The translations under genes and the position numbers were made by a program. Positions 17,721 through 26,587 of a stretch of DNA of 64,000 nucleotides are shown piece by piece. Numbering within the stretch: position 1 is the stretch's first letter; each line of letters opens with the position of its first letter. Source of the DNA: Chitinophaga pinensis (GTDB lineage Bacteria > Bacteroidota > Bacteroidia > Chitinophagales > Chitinophagaceae); the NCBI GenBank assembly GCA_945876095.1, contig CAMCMP010000001.1, forward strand, positions 62,001-126,000. Reading direction: 5' to 3'. Under the pieces are notes generated by a model. It saw nothing but the letters and a program-made list of their open reading frames with translations. It searched no databases and was not told where the DNA came from.

Positions 17721-20700
17721 GTGCGTTTAAAGAGTCTTGAAATTAAAGGATTTAAAAGTTTTGCCGATAAAACTGTTCTTCATTTTGATGAGGGAATTAC
17801 GGGTGTAATTGGACCCAATGGATGTGGTAAAAGTAATATCATTGACAGTATCCGTTGGGTAATTGGAGAGCATAAAATTAGCAACCTTCGAAGTGAAAAT
17901 TTGGAAAGTCTAGTTTTTAATGGCAGTAAAAGTCGTTCTGCATCAGGTTTGGCTGAGGTGAGCCTTACATTTGAAAATACTAAGAATTTACTTCCCACAG
18001 AATTTAATATGGTAACGGTTACCCGTAAGTATTATAAAAATGGGGAAAGCGAATATCGTCTCAATGATGTAGCCTGCAGACTAAAGGATATTCATAACTT
18101 GTTTATGGATACTGGCGTAAGTACCGACAGCTATGCTATCATTGAGTTAGGTATGGTGGATGATATTATTAAAGACAAGGAAAACAGTCGCCGTAAAATG
18201 TTAGAGCAGGCTGCGGGAATTACAATTTATAAAACGCGAAAAAAAGAGGCTAAGCTAAAGTTGGATGCTACTGAACAGGATTTAGCGCGTATCGAAGATT
18301 TGCTTTTTGAGATCAATAATCAATTGAAGAGTTTGGAGAGCCAAGCTAAAAAAGCAGAAAAGTATTTTGAAATAAAGAAGGAATATAAAGACGTCACTAT
18401 AGAATTGGCAAAGGCTTCGCTAGAAGGATTTAATGTAACCTACCGCGATCTTAATCAGCAGCAGCAAGAGGAAGTAGATAAGCGAATTGAATTGGAAACA
18501 GCTATCGCTGTTGAAGATGCTGCCATGGAGCAAGAGAAATTGAGCTTTATATCTCAAGAAAAAGCACTTCAGGAATTGCAACATGCATTTAATGATTTAC
18601 TCGCTGCTCTACGAAGTAAAGAGAGTGATAAAAGTCTCACTGCTCAGCGCTTACAATATTTAAAAGAAAGAGAGACTAGTCTGAACGAATTCTTGCTTAA
18701 AGCGGGGGGACAATTGAAAGGATTGGATGAAAGTATTCAATTTACTAGCATACAAATAAAAGAAGATGAGCTTAAGCTCGAAGAGTTAGAAGCCAAGTTG
18801 GATGAATTAAAAAATGCGGTTGAAGATAAACGCAAAATTTTTGATGAAAAACGAAGCAGCATCGATAGTTTGCGTAGGGAAAATCAAGCAATACAAAGAA
18901 ATCAGTTTGAGGCAGAAAAAAAAGTAGCTGTAGCAGACACGAGTATTCAAAATGTTCAAAGAACTGTTGCTCAAATTCAAGACGAAAAGACTCAGCGTCA
19001 GAGTCAATTGCAACAATTGGAGCAGGAGCGCAAAGAGAAATCTGAGGAATTGGACCAGAAAAAGATAGAGCTTCAGCAATTGCAAGATCACCACGAGTTT
19101 ACCAAAGAACAGATATTCCAAACGCAAAGTATGCTCGAAGGACTTCGGTCAGAATTAGCTGAAGAAAGTCGTAAACTAGATAGTAAGAAGAATGAATATG
19201 CTTTATTGAAAAGTCTAGTTGATTCTATGGAGGGATATCCAGAAAGTGTAAAATTTTTACATAAGAATCCTGATTGGAATCATGAAGCTCCTTTGTTAAG
19301 TGACATCATGTACGTGAAGCCCGAATATAGGGCTGCAGTTGAAAACGTATTGGAGCCTTATCTTAATTATTATGTCGTTAATAATTTAGAAGAAGGTTTG
19401 CAAGCTATCCACTTGCTAGACAATAATCAAAAGGGGAAAGCAAATTTCTTTTTACAAGATCAATTTACAGGTTTCGAAAATAGCACTCAGCCAAATGGTA
19501 CTATACCTGCACTAAGTGTGGTGGAAGTAGATGCTAAATATAGCCATCTGGCTAAGCATTTATTGGGGAATGTTTTTATTGCTGAAAATGAGGAAGCAAT
19601 AAAAAATAGCAATGGTGCGGTTGTATTAGAAAAAACAGGAAAATATGTAAAAGGTAAATATTCAATTACTGGAGGTAGTGTGGGCTTGTTTGAGGGAAAG
19701 AAAATTGGCCGTGCAAAAAACTTAGAAAAGTTAGTGGAAGAAATAACTGCTCAAGAAATTATTGTGAATGAATTAAAAGCTACTATTGCAATTCGCCACA
19801 ATGAAGTCATTGCTTTCAATGAACAGTTGAAAGAAAATGCAATCAAGCAGACTCAACAAGATATAAATAATTTCACCAATTTAGTTTTCAGTCTCCAAAA
19901 TAAAATTGAGAATCTTCATCATCTTGAGCAAAGTAGCTCTCAAAGAATTGAAGAACTTCAACAACAATTGGAAGAAAGCCATGATGCCATAGCTAGTACC
20001 AGGGAAGAATTAGAAAAACTGAATACACAGTTAGAGGAATTGACCGACAGGGTACAGGCAGTGGAACAGGATTATGCTTTGGCTGAGCAAGAATATAATT
20101 TTTCAACTGCTACTTTTAATGAGGGGAACCTACAGTTTACTAGACAACAAAGCAAATTAGTTTCTTTAAAGCAGGAATTTGATTTTAAGAGTGATCAGTT
20201 GAATGATTTGAAAGTTCAAATGGAAAATAGCTCACTCCAATTGACGGAGGCCGCTAGTAGCATTAATGAAACGGCTACCGCATTGGCTGATTTGGATGTA
20301 TTGCTAGTATCGATGTTGCAAAATAAAGAGGTGGAAGAGAAAAAATTAAATGAGGCGGATCAGGCTTATTACAACTTGCGTAGTGTGTTGACAGCTAAGG
20401 AAACTGAACTTCGTCAAAAGCAAAAATCGAAAGAAATTATTGATACTTTATTGAATGAGATAAAGGATAAATTGACTGATCTTAAGTTACAACTAGCAGG
20501 TATGAAGGAAAGGCTGCAGGTGGAATTTAAGATTGATTTAGACGTAATTATCAATGAGCCTAGAGCTGGCGATCAACCACTAGAAGAGTTGCAGGAGAAG
20601 AATGATCGTATGAGAAAGCGATTGGAAAATATTGGTGAAATTAATCCTACGGCTATTGAGGCTTACACCGAAATGAAAAAGCGCTATGAGTTTATCATGG

Positions 20701-21236
20701 AGCAAAAAAATGATTTGGTAACTGCTAAGGATAGTTTAATGCAGACTATTCAAGAAGTAGAAGCAACGGCTAATCAACAGTTCCTTGATACCTTCAATAA
20801 AGTAAGAGAAAATTTTCAGAAAGTATTCCAAGCATTGTTTACAGAAGATGATACAGCTGATATGGTTTTGGTAGATCCTACCAATTTGGCAGATACTGGA
20901 ATTGATATTGTTGCTAAACCAAAAGGAAAACGGCCTTCTTCTATCGGTCAGTTGAGTGGTGGAGAAAAAACATTAACAGCCACTGCATTGTTATTTGCAA
21001 TCTATCTTATCAAACCTGCTCCTTTCTGTATTTTGGATGAGGTAGATGCACCATTGGATGATGCGAATGTGGGTAAATTTACTAAAATGATTAAGCAGTT
21101 TAGTGAAAATAGTCAGTTCATTATTGTAACCCACAATAAGCAAACCATGAGTGCGGTAGATGTTATATATGGAGTTACTATGCAGGAGCCTGGAGTAAGC
21201 AAATTGGTGCCAGTAGATTTTAGGTCTTTAAATTAA
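17721..21236 (+). CDS. smc: Chromosome segregation protein SMC
   Basis: The 1171-residue product is a full-length SMC ATPase, which forms the core of condensin for chromosome compaction and segregation. The GTG start gives the family-typical MRLKSLEIKGFKSFAD. Walker A is GPNGCGKS at residues 31-38; two long glutamine/glutamate-rich coiled coils flank a hinge around residues 500-680 (containing GYPESVKFL and SITGGSVGLFEGKKIGR); the C-terminal head has the signature LSGGEKTLTATALL and Walker B FCILDEVDAPLDD. No scpA or scpB is adjacent. An intrinsic terminator follows. Confidence 0.98.
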   Translation: MRLKSLEIKGFKSFADKTVLHFDEGITGVIGPNGCGKSNIIDSIRWVIGEHKISNLRSENLESLVFNGSKSRSASGLAEVSLTFENTKNLLPTEFNMVTVTRKYYKNGESEYRLNDVACRLKDIHNLFMDTGVSTDSYAIIELGMVDDIIKDKENSRRKMLEQAAGITIYKTRKKEAKLKLDATEQDLARIEDLLFEINNQLKSLESQAKKAEKYFEIKKEYKDVTIELAKASLEGFNVTYRDLNQQQQEEVDKRIELETAIAVEDAAMEQEKLSFISQEKALQELQHAFNDLLAALRSKESDKSLTAQRLQYLKERETSLNEFLLKAGGQLKGLDESIQFTSIQIKEDELKLEELEAKLDELKNAVEDKRKIFDEKRSSIDSLRRENQAIQRNQFEAEKKVAVADTSIQNVQRTVAQIQDEKTQRQSQLQQLEQERKEKSEELDQKKIELQQLQDHHEFTKEQIFQTQSMLEGLRSELAEESRKLDSKKNEYALLKSLVDSMEGYPESVKFLHKNPDWNHEAPLLSDIMYVKPEYRAAVENVLEPYLNYYVVNNLEEGLQAIHLLDNNQKGKANFFLQDQFTGFENSTQPNGTIPALSVVEVDAKYSHLAKHLLGNVFIAENEEAIKNSNGAVVLEKTGKYVKGKYSITGGSVGLFEGKKIGRAKNLEKLVEEITAQEIIVNELKATIAIRHNEVIAFNEQLKENAIKQTQQDINNFTNLVFSLQNKIENLHHLEQSSSQRIEELQQQLEESHDAIASTREELEKLNTQLEELTDRVQAVEQDYALAEQEYNFSTATFNEGNLQFTRQQSKLVSLKQEFDFKSDQLNDLKVQMENSSLQLTEAASSINETATALADLDVLLVSMLQNKEVEEKKLNEADQAYYNLRSVLTAKETELRQKQKSKEIIDTLLNEIKDKLTDLKLQLAGMKERLQVEFKIDLDVIINEPRAGDQPLEELQEKNDRMRKRLENIGEINPTAIEAYTEMKKRYEFIMEQKNDLVTAKDSLMQTIQEVEATANQQFLDTFNKVRENFQKVFQALFTEDDTADMVLVDPTNLADTGIDIVAKPKGKRPSSIGQLSGGEKTLTATALLFAIYLIKPAPFCILDEVDAPLDDANVGKFTKMIKQFSENSQFIIVTHNKQTMSAVDVIYGVTMQEPGVSKLVPVDFRSLN

Positions 21237-21293
21237 TTGGATGCTAATTTTAGTCTTTACATCAATAAAAAATAAATTCAAATATTTCATTAT

Positions 21294-21318
21294 AAACCCA
21301 GCTTTTGCTGGGTTTTTT
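21294..21318 (+). terminator. Intrinsic terminator after smc
   Basis: AAACCCAGC (21294-21302) and GCTGGGTTT (21307-21315) form a 9-bp perfect stem with a TTTT loop, followed by more T. Confidence 0.88.
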
Positions 21319-21378
21319 AATGAATCCATTTTTTAATGAGGGGGTAAGCTTTATAATTATTTCAGAGCTTATTTTTTG

Positions 21379-21386
21379 TATTTTTG
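21379..21386 (+). promoter_or_regulatory. -7 box immediately upstream of holA
   Basis: TATTTTTG matches TAnnTTTG and ends only 7 nt before the holA ATG, so the transcript would have almost no 5' leader. Confidence 0.55.
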
Positions 21387-21393
21387 AATTCTT

Positions 21394-22392
21394 ATGTCTG
21401 TAGAAAAAATTATAGGAGATTGGAAAAAGAAACTTTTCAAACCCATCTACTGGTTGGAAGGTGAAGAAGATTATTATATTGATCTACTAATGAATTATGC
21501 AGAGCATAAAATATTACCTGAAAGTGAAGCTGGGTTTAATCTTTCGGTTTTTTATGGAAAAGATGCCAATTGGACTGAGGTTGTGAACGCATGTATGCGT
21601 TATCCTATGTTTGCAGAAAAACAAGTGGTGCTATTGAAAGAAGCTCAGCACATGAAGGATCTTGAAAAGCTTGAAAATTATATAAAGGCACCGCTTGCCT
21701 CTACTGTTTTTATTATCAGCCATAAGGAAAAAACGATTAATAAAACAACCAAATTAGGCAAGTATATTAAAAAGGAATCTGAACTTTTTACTTCTGATAA
21801 AATAAGGGACTATAAGTTAGTAGAATGGGTGACTGATTATTTAAAGTCGCAAGATTTTACCATGTCTTCGAAAGCAATTCTATTGTTGACAGAACATTTA
21901 GGCAACGATCTTAGCAGGATAGTCAATGAACTCGAGAAATTAACGCTCAATATTGGTCAGAGAAAAAGTATCACTGAAGATGATATTGAAAAATATGTAG
22001 GGGTTAGTAAAGAATACAATGCTTTTGAATTGCAGGCTGCAATGAGTAAAAAAGATTTGGTAAAAGCATTGCAAATTATTCAATATTTTGAGAGTAATCC
22101 TAAAGCAGCGCCTATCCAATTGGTGCTTCCCGCATTGTATGGTTTTTTTAGTAAACTGTATGTTATTTTTGGGATGCCAGATAAAAGTGAAGCAGCATTG
22201 AGACCTCTTTTTTATAATAATCCTTATGCGGTAAAAGAAGCAATGGCAACAATAAAAATGTATGGATATGAAGGAATAGAAAGATCACTACTATTGCTAC
22301 ATGACTATAATTTAAAAAGCATAGGAGTTAATAGTAACGGTACTTCTGATGCATCTTTATTGAAAGAAATGGTAGTAAAAATGATGGGATGA
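21394..22392 (+). CDS. holA: DNA polymerase III subunit delta
   Basis: The 332-residue protein matches the clamp-loader delta subunit, which opens the beta clamp. Typical features are the N-terminal YWLEGEEDYYIDLLMNYAE segment, the KQVVLLKEAQ strand, TVFIISHKE, the central LLTEHLGNDLSRIVNELEKL helix region and the C-terminal collar helices. As in all delta subunits the Walker A loop is not functional. The gene is monocistronic by appearance, between the smc terminator and the convergent ribF. Confidence 0.92.
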   Translation: MSVEKIIGDWKKKLFKPIYWLEGEEDYYIDLLMNYAEHKILPESEAGFNLSVFYGKDANWTEVVNACMRYPMFAEKQVVLLKEAQHMKDLEKLENYIKAPLASTVFIISHKEKTINKTTKLGKYIKKESELFTSDKIRDYKLVEWVTDYLKSQDFTMSSKAILLLTEHLGNDLSRIVNELEKLTLNIGQRKSITEDDIEKYVGVSKEYNAFELQAAMSKKDLVKALQIIQYFESNPKAAPIQLVLPALYGFFSKLYVIFGMPDKSEAALRPLFYNNPYAVKEAMATIKMYGYEGIERSLLLLHDYNLKSIGVNSNGTSDASLLKEMVVKMMG

Positions 22393-22428
22393 TTTATTAA
22401 GGTAGATTAGCTAGCTAGATTAATATAT

Positions 22429-23376
22429 TTATTTATCAATATTTTTTAGTGAATTCAAAGCTGCCTGCTTATCTTTTTCTAGCTGAACTTTCAATTTGTC
22501 TAGTCCTGAAAATTTCTCTTCGCTACGTAAGTACTTTTTCAATGTTATAGTAAGCGTTTCATCATAGATACTTTGATCGAAATTAAACAGATTCACTTCA
22601 ATGGTTCTTTTATTTCCATCTACCGTAGGCCGATAACCAATATTCATCATGCCGCCGAGTTGATTGATTTTTATTTTTTCATTGCTTACTAAAACAGAAT
22701 AAACTCCATTGCTTGGGATCAATTTATTATCATCCATTATTTGGATATTCGCAGTCGGATATCCAATAGTTCTGCCGAGTTGATTTCCTTTCTCTACTTT
22801 TCCTGTAAAGAAATAATCGTAGCTTAATAAATCATGTGCTTTTTCAATATCACCGTTTAAAAGAGCTTCTCTTATTTTGGTAGAACTTATAGTAATATCA
22901 TTGAGCATATAACCTGGAATTTCTTTTACTTGATAGCCAAACTCAAGTGCTTTATCTTCCAACAATTGAAAGTCTCCAGTACGATCTTTACCAAAACGGT
23001 GGTCATGACCTATGATGATCGTATGAGGATGAAAGGTGTTTACTAAAAAATTAGCGATATAGTCTTCCGCAGTCTGTTGGGCAAATTTTTCTGTAAAAGG
23101 AATAATTACTAGGTGGTCTATTCCATATTTTTCTAGTAAATTGATCTTTTCATCAAGGGTATTAAGTAGGTAAATAGGTGCTTTATTTGCTCCAATAATT
23201 TTACGAGGGTGGGGGTGAAAAGTTATGATAACCGTTTCCCCATTTACTTTTTTTGCAGCTGATTTCAGTAACGCTAGGATCTGCTGGTGTCCAAAATGTA
23301 CCCCATCAAAAGTGCCGATAGTGATCACTGCATTAACGAAAATGGGTAATTCTTGTATGTTGTTGTAAACAGTCAT
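22429..23376 (-). CDS. ribF: Bifunctional riboflavin kinase / FAD synthetase
   Basis: A 315-residue cytosolic enzyme that makes FMN from riboflavin and then FAD. The N-terminal nucleotidyltransferase domain has TIGTFDGVHFGHQQIL near residue 20, GHDHRFGKDRTGDF near 121 and SSTKIREAL near 164. The C-terminal flavokinase domain has GRTIGYPTANIQ near 202, NGVYSVLV and the IEVNLFNF strand. It is divergently transcribed from purM, with identical -7 boxes on both strands of the intergenic region. Confidence 0.96.
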   Translation of the reverse strand: MTVYNNIQELPIFVNAVITIGTFDGVHFGHQQILALLKSAAKKVNGETVIITFHPHPRKIIGANKAPIYLLNTLDEKINLLEKYGIDHLVIIPFTEKFAQQTAEDYIANFLVNTFHPHTIIIGHDHRFGKDRTGDFQLLEDKALEFGYQVKEIPGYMLNDITISSTKIREALLNGDIEKAHDLLSYDYFFTGKVEKGNQLGRTIGYPTANIQIMDDNKLIPSNGVYSVLVSNEKIKINQLGGMMNIGYRPTVDGNKRTIEVNLFNFDQSIYDETLTITLKKYLRSEEKFSGLDKLKVQLEKDKQAALNSLKNIDK

Positions 23377-23387
23377 ATTTATTTGTG

Positions 23388-23395
23388 CAAAACTA
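23388..23395 (-). promoter_or_regulatory. -7 box of ribF
   Basis: On the minus strand TAGTTTTG (followed by C) ends 11 nt before the ribF ATG. It matches TAnnTTTG and is the same octamer as in the divergent purM promoter. Confidence 0.55.
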
Positions 23396-23433
23396 CCTGA
23401 AAATTAATTAATGGATTATTGATAATTGAAATA

Positions 23434-23441
23434 TAGTTTTG
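23434..23441 (+). promoter_or_regulatory. -7 box of purM
   Basis: TAGTTTTG (followed by C) ends 16 nt before the purM ATG and matches TAnnTTTG. Confidence 0.55.
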
Positions 23442-23457
23442 CAGTACAATTAATAAC

Positions 23458-24639
23458 ATGAGTCTTTATAATAAAAGAGGAGTTTCAGCCCAAAAGGAAG
23501 AAGTCCATGCAGCCACTAAGCATCTAGATCAGGGGCTTTATCCTAATGCTTTTTGTAAAATTTATCCTGATTATTTGGGTGGTGACGATGATTATGTAAG
23601 TGTGATGCATGCAGATGGTGCAGGAACCAAGAGTATTCTTGCCTATTTATATTGGAAAGAAACTGGTGACATAAGCATTTGGAAGGGGATTGCTCAGGAT
23701 GCTATTGTGATGAATCTAGACGATTTGCTTTGTGTGGGCGTGTATGATACAATTGTTTTTAATTCTACCATCGATCGAAATAAAACAATTATTCCTGGTG
23801 AAGTTTTGTCTCAGATAATCAATGGATCCCAGCAATTATTTGATGAACTTAAAAACTATGGGGTTAATATTCATTATTTAGGCGGCGAAACAGCTGATGT
23901 AGGTGATGTAGTTCGAACCATTGCTGTTAACGGAACCATGACTTGCCGTTTTCTAAAAAGTAAAGTAATAAGTAACGATAAAATAAAAGCTGGTGATGTA
24001 ATTGTAGGACTTGCAAGTTTTGGTCAAGCTAGTTATGAGCAGCAATATAATAGTGGAATAGGTAGTAATGGCCTTACCAGTGCAAGGCATGATGTATTGA
24101 GTAAATTTTATGCTGATAATTATAAGGAAAGTTATAATACTAGTTTACCCGAAGAAGTAGTCTATATCGGAACAAACAAACTGTCTGATTCGGTTTCAAT
24201 TAATGAGGAGGGTAAAACTTTTACTACTACTATTGGTAAATTGATTCTTTCTCCTACTCGCACTTATGCGCCAGTTGTAAAGCAATTGTTGGAAAATCAT
24301 TTTGATAAAATCCATGGGTTAATTCATTGTAGCGGAGGGGGACAAACAAAGTGTATGAAATATCTTCCAGAAAATTTCAGGGTTGTAAAAGATAATTTAT
24401 TTGAAGCACCAGAGATTTTTAAAATAATTCAGCAAAGTAGTGGAAGTAATAACAAAGAAATGTATGAGGTTTTTAATATGGGCTGTCGACTAGAAATATA
24501 TTGTTCAGCAGAAGATGCCGAAATTATGATAGCAACTGCTCAATCATTTAATATTGCAGCACAAGTAATTGGTAGAGTAGAGCCCAATGATAAAAAAGAA
24601 TTGATCATTCAATTAAAAGGAGAAGAAATCGTTTATTAA
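23458..24639 (+). CDS. purM: Phosphoribosylformylglycinamidine cyclo-ligase (AIR synthase)
   Basis: The 393-residue product is the ATP-dependent enzyme closing the imidazole ring in purine synthesis (FGAM to AIR). It has the PurM-type features HADGAGTKS near residue 50, DAIVMNLDDLLCVGV near 81, YLGGETADVGDVV near 141, GLASFGQAS near 184, and IHCSGGGQTK in the C-terminal domain near 288. It is longer than the roughly 345-residue enterobacterial enzyme, as is usual in Bacteroidota. No other pur gene is adjacent. An FtsE-like ATPase follows after 44 bp. Confidence 0.94.
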   Translation: MSLYNKRGVSAQKEEVHAATKHLDQGLYPNAFCKIYPDYLGGDDDYVSVMHADGAGTKSILAYLYWKETGDISIWKGIAQDAIVMNLDDLLCVGVYDTIVFNSTIDRNKTIIPGEVLSQIINGSQQLFDELKNYGVNIHYLGGETADVGDVVRTIAVNGTMTCRFLKSKVISNDKIKAGDVIVGLASFGQASYEQQYNSGIGSNGLTSARHDVLSKFYADNYKESYNTSLPEEVVYIGTNKLSDSVSINEEGKTFTTTIGKLILSPTRTYAPVVKQLLENHFDKIHGLIHCSGGGQTKCMKYLPENFRVVKDNLFEAPEIFKIIQQSSGSNNKEMYEVFNMGCRLEIYCSAEDAEIMIATAQSFNIAAQVIGRVEPNDKKELIIQLKGEEIVY

Positions 24640-24683
24640 AAGATTACCTTTCTTAGTATTTAAATACCTAAAAGCTATTCATT

Positions 24684-25370
24684 ATGTCTCAAGCAATCGT
24701 AGAATTAAAAAATGCAAATATTTACCAAAGTAGTAATCTCATTTTAAGTGAGGTTAATATTTCAATCGATAAAGGAGAGTTTGTTTACTTGGTTGGTAAA
24801 ACTGGAACCGGGAAAAGCAGTCTTTTGAAAACATTGTATGGTGATCTTACTTTGACAGAAGGGGAGGGTAGCGTGGTTGGATATGACTTACGAGAATTGG
24901 ATTGGAAGAAAGTGCCTTTTCTTCGACGCAGTTTGGGGGTAGTTTTCCAAGATTTTCAATTGTTAACCGATCGCAATGTAAATGAAAATTTAAAATTTGT
25001 TTTAAAGGCCACTGGCTGGAAAGATGAAAGTTTGATGAATGAAAAAATTGCTGATGTATTGAACAAAGTTGGATTAAAAACCAAGGGTTTTAAGATGCCT
25101 TTCGAAATGAGCGGAGGTGAACAACAACGCGTTGATATTGCTAGGGCATTGTTGAATTCTCCTCGTTTGATTTTAGCAGATGAGCCTACTGGCAATCTGG
25201 ATCCTCAAACTAGCGATGAAATTATGCAGCTACTTTTTCATATTTCAAAAGATTATGGAACAGCAATTGTAATGGCAACCCACGACTATATGGTGATTAA
25301 TAAGTTTCCCGCAAGAACTATTAAAACAGAAATGGGGAAGGTTTTTGATAATGCGAGTATAGCCCAATAA
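24684..25370 (+). CDS. FtsE-like ABC transporter ATP-binding protein
   Basis: A 228-residue ABC ATPase. Walker A is GKTGTGKSS near residue 38; the Q-loop is in VVFQDFQLL; the signature is MSGGEQQR; Walker B is [13 protein letters not shown], with the switch His in ATHDY. The sequence style resembles FtsE, which with FtsX controls septal murein hydrolases, but no ftsX lies next to it (the next gene encodes an unrelated small membrane protein). A LolD-type role is possible. Confidence 0.88.
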   Translation: MSQAIVELKNANIYQSSNLILSEVNISIDKGEFVYLVGKTGTGKSSLLKTLYGDLTLTEGEGSVVGYDLRELDWKKVPFLRRSLGVVFQDFQLLTDRNVNENLKFVLKATGWKDESLMNEKIADVLNKVGLKTKGFKMPFEMSGGEQQRVDIARALLNSPRLILADEPTGNLDPQTSDEIMQLLFHISKDYGTAIVMATHDYMVINKFPARTIKTEMGKVFDNASIAQ

Positions 25371-25483
25371 TCATATTTTTGATCTAAAATAACAGCCTTT
25401 TTCTGCAGGGGTAACAAATAACTTCAATAGTTACTTGTATATATTAAAAAATTTCATTATACTTAAGGTATAATTCATTTTTT

Positions 25484-25984
25484 ATGTTTCAATTAACGAG
25501 TCTTACACCTAGTGATCTAACTCATCGTCCTTTACTTTTACCCATTTTATGCCTGCTAACTTTCTTTGGAAGTGTCACTGGGCTTGTATTTAACAGTTTA
25601 GGGTATTTTAATGCGGAAACTTTAGTGAATAGGATTGCTTCCGAAGGTTCCAATAGTCGGCTCAAGGTGTTGGATTATTCAAATGGTGACTTAACGAATC
25701 CAAGTATTCGCATTGGAAATATTAACGTGGAAAATTATAAGAAATTTTATATTGGAGGTGCGGTTTCTTGTATACTTTGCTTAGTAGGTTCTGTACTTAT
25801 GTTTAGGGGGAAAAGAAATGGATTTTATTCATTGGTCCTAGGAATTTTTTTTTACTTGATATCTCATTTTCTCCTCTTCGGTGACAATTTTGGGGCCATG
25901 GGCCTTTCCATGTTGGCGACCTTATTGGGTCTTGTTATGGTTGTTTTATTCTCCTTAAACTTAAAATACCTAGAAGATGAATAG
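25484..25984 (+). CDS. Hypothetical four-helix membrane protein
   Basis: The 166-residue protein has four likely membrane segments (near residues 17-38, 90-108, 114-132 and 138-158) with an extracytoplasmic-looking stretch between the first and second. I do not recognise the family. It stands between the FtsE-like gene and rpsO on the same strand with gaps of more than 100 bp, so it need not be co-transcribed. Confidence 0.7.
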   Translation: MFQLTSLTPSDLTHRPLLLPILCLLTFFGSVTGLVFNSLGYFNAETLVNRIASEGSNSRLKVLDYSNGDLTNPSIRIGNINVENYKKFYIGGAVSCILCLVGSVLMFRGKRNGFYSLVLGIFFYLISHFLLFGDNFGAMGLSMLATLLGLVMVVLFSLNLKYLEDE

Positions 25985-26135
25985 TTGATTTTGTCTCAGA
26001 AAAGTTTGCTCTAATTAAGTTCCCCAAAGGTATTTTTTGGGAACTAATTTTATCATCTAATACGCAAATTCTCCCTCTAACGTCCATTTTATATGAATTT
26101 TTGACATCTCTTTCCTACAATTGGATAATTTTTCC

Positions 26136-26143
26136 TACTTTTG
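26136..26143 (+). promoter_or_regulatory. -7 box for rpsO
   Basis: TACTTTTG followed by C matches TAnnTTTG and lies 49 nt before rpsO. A TTGACA at 26101 and GATAAT at 26124 also resemble a classical sigma-70 promoter with 17-bp spacing, but that type is not the norm in Bacteroidota. Confidence 0.5.
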
Positions 26144-26192
26144 CCAGCTAGAAAAAAGATAAATTAACAAAGACGTTATTAAAAACAAAGAA

Positions 26193-26465
26193 ATGCCGTA
26201 TTTAACAATCGAGAAAAAAGCGAAAATTTTTGCAGAATTTGGTGGCAAAGCCTCCAACACAGGATCAATTGAGGGTCAAATTGCCTTATTGACTGAGCGT
26301 ATTAATCATATTTCAAATCACCTTAAGGTGAACAAACATGATTTTTCTTCACAAAGAGGGTTAATGATGATGGTTGGTCAAAGAAAACGCCTACTTACTT
26401 ATCTTAGCAAACATAATTTAACTGGCTACAGAGCATTGATTGAGAAATTAGGTCTCCGTAAATAA
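26193..26465 (+). CDS. rpsO: 30S ribosomal protein S15
   Basis: The 90-residue protein contains the S15 pattern: [21 protein letters not shown], then [23 protein letters not shown]. It binds 16S rRNA in the central domain. The rpsO-pnp order is the classic one. A terminator separates the two genes, which may allow attenuation of pnp. Confidence 0.98.
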   Translation: MPYLTIEKKAKIFAEFGGKASNTGSIEGQIALLTERINHISNHLKVNKHDFSSQRGLMMMVGQRKRLLTYLSKHNLTGYRALIEKLGLRK

Positions 26466-26490
26466 GTTTACCTCCATGTTTAAATAATAA

Positions 26491-26530
26491 AATTCCCAAC
26501 TATTTTTTCAACAGTTGGGAATTATTTTTT
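26491..26530 (+). terminator. Terminator between rpsO and pnp
   Basis: AATTCCCAACT (26491-26501) and AGTTGGGAATT (26513-26523) are perfect 11-bp arms with an 11-nt loop, followed by A and six T. Confidence 0.88.
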
Positions 26531-26587
26531 ATTAAATTATTATCATGGAGTCAATGCATCTTTTCAAAATATACAATTTAAAATATT

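Noticed and set aside
26101..26129. Classical sigma-70 promoter TTGACA-17-GATAAT before rpsO
   Set aside because: It looks good, but Bacteroidota use TTTG/TAnnTTTG promoters, and such a box lies a few bases downstream. Left only as a note.
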